Assembly: GCA_013043995.1 (NCBI GenBank)
Contig: JABEVL010000281.1
Span: 1 to 7,800 of the forward strand
DNA length: 7,800 nt
Direction: 5' to 3'
Source: Spirochaetales bacterium
GTDB lineage: Bacteria > Spirochaetota > Spirochaetia > JABEVK01
The notes under the pieces were generated by a model. The model had not been told where the DNA came from. It searched no databases and saw only the letters and a program-made list of their open reading frames with translations. Of the stretch, positions 6,265-7,800 are shown piece by piece. The translations under genes were made by a program, and so were the position numbers. The stretch's first letter is position 1. Each line of letters begins with the position of its first letter.

Positions 6265-6301
6265 GCTTCTTTTTTGGCATAAATCCTTTATACTGTAAAG
6301 C
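6265..6301. promoter_or_regulatory. Divergent AT-rich promoter region between the zinc-ribbon and HD-GYP genes
   Basis: Plus strand: TATACT (6289-6294) ends seven bases before the HD-GYP ATG at 6302, predicting a transcript that starts at or next to the ATG. The -35 position (CTTCTT) is poor. Minus strand: TATAAA (plus 6287-6292) overlaps it and could serve the small gene; its -35 (TTCGAG) is also poor. CTTTA (6286-6290) and TAAAG (6296-6300) form a short dyad over both -10 boxes. The poor -35s suggest an activator or an alternative sigma factor. Confidence 0.4.
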
Positions 6302-7654
6302 ATGACTCCCTCGAATCTGAGTGATACGAAACTGCAAAAGACATTTTCGGAAGAGAGGCTTGTTCGCGTAAACAGTGATTGGGTAACCCTGAACTCCCGC
6401 AAGCTGGCTCTGCTTTCCCGCCAGCTTTACCTGCTTAAAGCAGCCGACGGAGATACCTTCCTGATCGAACCTCTGGCCCTGGACGACTTTTTTTCGATAC
6501 CTGAAAAGGATAGGGCTCAGCTCAACCTGGCGATCGACCGGCCTCCTGCCAAGGATGCGTTTCAAATCCGTTGGGCAGAGCTGATGGAGATGACAGCGAG
6601 CGAAAGGGTTCAGGAACTTTCCCAGCAGCGGGAAAACTTTGAGGCCAAGCTGTCCGCCGTTTCAAGCCCAGAGCAGAAGGTGGCCTTGGCGAGCGAAATT
6701 GCTGAGACCGCATTTTTAATCAACAGGGCTTGCCTGAGTCTGAACAAAAACGGAGACGACCCCCAGGATGCCACGTTGGTGGCTGAAACCCTGGCCATCA
6801 CCAATTCGGTGCTGGCGTTGATTATGGAAACGCCGCTGGCAGTTTCTTTGTTCAGGACTTTTCAGGCCAAGACTCAGAGCCCAACGTTAGCCCACGTCAC
6901 GCGTGTTTTTGCCATGGCGACAGGCTTCCTTTTGTACTACAACCGCCAGCGGCAAGCCGGACTTGCGGCTAAGATCCGTATCGTTTTTCCCCAGGAGTAC
7001 GCGTCAATCTACAGGGAGCTTCTTCCTTCACTGAATGAGTCCTGGATCAAGGCAGACAACTTGATCCGTCTTCCGATCCTTTCACGAGACCAAATTCGCA
7101 TTCAGTCGCTTGGTGCCCTACTTCATGACGTCGGCAAGGTGACAGACCTGGACTACTTTGATGGTTCGGCGCCCAAGGACGACATTAAGATTCGGATGCA
7201 CCCTATCACGGGAGCGGGGATTTTTCTGCGCACCTACGGAACTAACTACGAGGATGCCATGTACATTGTCGGGGACCATCACAATTACCTCTTTAATCCC
7301 GAAGGGTACGGCTTGACCCAATGGGAACGCAACCGTTCGCAACGGACAACTCCCGCCCCCCAGTGTTGCATTGCCGACTCGTTAGCGACCTACACTTCGG
7401 GCGAAGCTCTTTCCTATTTCCCCGTTGAAATGTGTGCTCTTGTCGATGTCTACGACGCCTTGTCCGACCCTTCACGTCAGTATCGGAAGCCCCTGAGCTC
7501 GTACCAGGCCCTGGCTTTTATGAACGAAACTTTCGTTAAAACGCACAAGCTGGATCCTGTGCTGTTTGACGTGTTCATCGATTATCTCAAGACCCTCGAT
7601 TCATCGCTGTCACCCGAGCTTGGCTTTACGCCGAAATACCAAAGAAGAAGGTGA
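6302..7654 (+). CDS. HD-GYP-type metal-dependent phosphohydrolase, variant GYG motif (probable cyclic dinucleotide phosphodiesterase)
   Basis: This 450-residue soluble protein has an N-terminal region of unknown fold (about 1-180; predicted helical at 95-145) and a C-terminal HD-GYP-like domain (about 190-440). The expected metal ligands are all present: H198 (in HVTRV), H275-D276 (LLHDVGK), H300 (HPITGAG), H326-H327 (GDHHN) and D385 (VDVYDALSD). The stretch SRQYRKPLSSYQAL (391-404) is the usual region after the DAL motif. The canonical HHE..DG.GYP is changed to HHNYLFNPEGYG, with Glu and Asp lost, one extra residue and Pro replaced by Gly. Cyclic-di-GMP hydrolysis is plausible but not assured. 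The N-terminal part is probably sensory or regulatory. An in-frame TAA six bases before the ATG fixes 6302 as the most upstream start. No SD precedes it, so leaderless translation is likely. The stop is one base from that of the converging ParA-like gene. Confidence 0.85.
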   Translation: MTPSNLSDTKLQKTFSEERLVRVNSDWVTLNSRKLALLSRQLYLLKAADGDTFLIEPLALDDFFSIPEKDRAQLNLAIDRPPAKDAFQIRWAELMEMTASERVQELSQQRENFEAKLSAVSSPEQKVALASEIAETAFLINRACLSLNKNGDDPQDATLVAETLAITNSVLALIMETPLAVSLFRTFQAKTQSPTLAHVTRVFAMATGFLLYYNRQRQAGLAAKIRIVFPQEYASIYRELLPSLNESWIKADNLIRLPILSRDQIRIQSLGALLHDVGKVTDLDYFDGSAPKDDIKIRMHPITGAGIFLRTYGTNYEDAMYIVGDHHNYLFNPEGYGLTQWERNRSQRTTPAPQCCIADSLATYTSGEALSYFPVEMCALVDVYDALSDPSRQYRKPLSSYQALAFMNETFVKTHKLDPVLFDVFIDYLKTLDSSLSPELGFTPKYQRRR

Positions 7655-7655
7655 G

Positions 7656-7799
7656 TTACTTTCCAAGATGCGAGAAAGCCGACAAGGGTGACCGTGTCGG
7701 CGGGGTGACCGTCTCGATGGCTGAGGTGCTGTTCTTCTGATCATCCAGGTCGATCAAGAGCACTCGCTTGCCCGTGAGAGCGAAGGCGTGCGCCAGGTT
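7656..7799 (-). CDS. ParA/MinD-like ATPase, partial at the window edge and apparently truncated at its C-terminus
   Basis: The minus strand from the window edge reads NLAHAFALTGKRVLLIDLDD followed by QKNSTSAIET, and ends at TAA (7656-7658) after 47 visible residues. The 'NLA.A.A..GKRVLLIDLD.Q.NST' pattern is the Walker A' region of ParA-family partition ATPases. The Walker A loop should lie just outside the window. The usual DPQ is DDQ here. ParA proteins normally continue about 150-200 residues past this point, but this frame stops about 30 codons after it, and no other frame resumes the homology before the HD-GYP gene. It may be a pseudogene, a short ParA-like protein or a sequence error. 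A 17-base tandem repeat lies in the tail. Confidence 0.55.
   Translation of the reverse strand, partial: NLAHAFALTGKRVLLIDLDDQKNSTSAIETVTPPTRSPLSAFSHLGK
7686..7719. repeat. Imperfect 17-bp tandem repeat in the 3' end of the ParA-like frame
   Basis: Two adjacent units, 7686-7702 and 7703-7719, both begin GGGTGACCGT and match at 14 of 17 positions. Seventeen is not a multiple of three, so gaining a copy would shift the reading frame. Removing one copy in silico does not restore ParA-like sequence, so it does not by itself explain the early stop. Confidence 0.5.
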
Positions 7800-7800
7800 C

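Noticed and set aside
6242..6565. Minus-strand 107-codon frame overlapping the HD-GYP start
   Set aside because: It is antisense to the HD-GYP N-terminus with no motif; its end (MPKKKHESCPDS) competes with the zinc-ribbon frame, which has conserved Cys spacing.
7686..7719. 17-bp tandem duplication as the cause of ParA truncation
   Set aside because: Deleting one copy opens the frame but the new translation runs antisense to the HD-GYP gene and shows no ParA similarity.

Overview
This is a 7.8 kb chromosomal-type segment from a bacterium of moderately high GC content. It holds seven well-supported protein genes, one small zinc-ribbon gene, a partial ParA-like gene at the right edge and one doubtful 31-codon ORF. 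Shine-Dalgarno (SD) sequences are strong (AGGAGG, GGAGGAG, AAGGAG), and GTG starts are used next to ATG. The mix of an unconventional HD-GYP protein, an orphan GAF histidine kinase and a MetF/homocysteine-methyltransferase fusion would suit a Gram-negative lineage such as Bdellovibrionota or another deltaproteobacteria-like group. That assignment is a low-confidence inference. I found no rRNA, tRNA, CRISPR array, insertion sequence or phage gene.

Left part (1-2338). The 3' portion of a homocysteine S-methyltransferase/methylenetetrahydrofolate reductase fusion (plus strand) enters from outside the window and ends at 1075. It faces a GAF-domain histidine kinase on the minus strand (1127-2338). 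About 50 bases carrying two GC-rich hairpins separate them, and one hairpin looks like the kinase gene's terminator.

Middle part (2339-5413). A 217-bp divergent spacer carries a near-consensus sigma70-type promoter (TTGACA, 17 bp, TACATT). That promoter drives a short-chain dehydrogenase, followed 94 bp later by a 14-helix MFS exporter and, 31 bp after that, by an isochorismatase-like hydrolase. The exporter and hydrolase are probably co-transcribed. The hydrolase has Gly at the position where this superfamily normally has its nucleophilic Cys.

Right part (5415-7800). A CDA-fold nucleoside/guanine deaminase (minus) ends one base from the hydrolase stop codon. Upstream of it on the same strand is a tiny CxxC...CxxC protein. 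This is divergent from an HD-GYP-type phosphohydrolase (6302-7654) whose ATG has no SD and sits directly after a TATACT -10 box. The HD-GYP gene in turn ends one base from the stop of a minus-strand ParA-like reading frame, which stops only about 30 codons after its Walker A' motif and looks truncated.

No single coherent new system is evident. The best leads are active-site deviations (GGDCG in the methyltransferase, Gly for Cys in the hydrolase, GYG for GYP in the HD-GYP protein), the small zinc-ribbon gene head-to-head with the HD-GYP gene, the short ParA fragment, and the 31-codon ORF that resembles the start of AF2212-type antitoxins.
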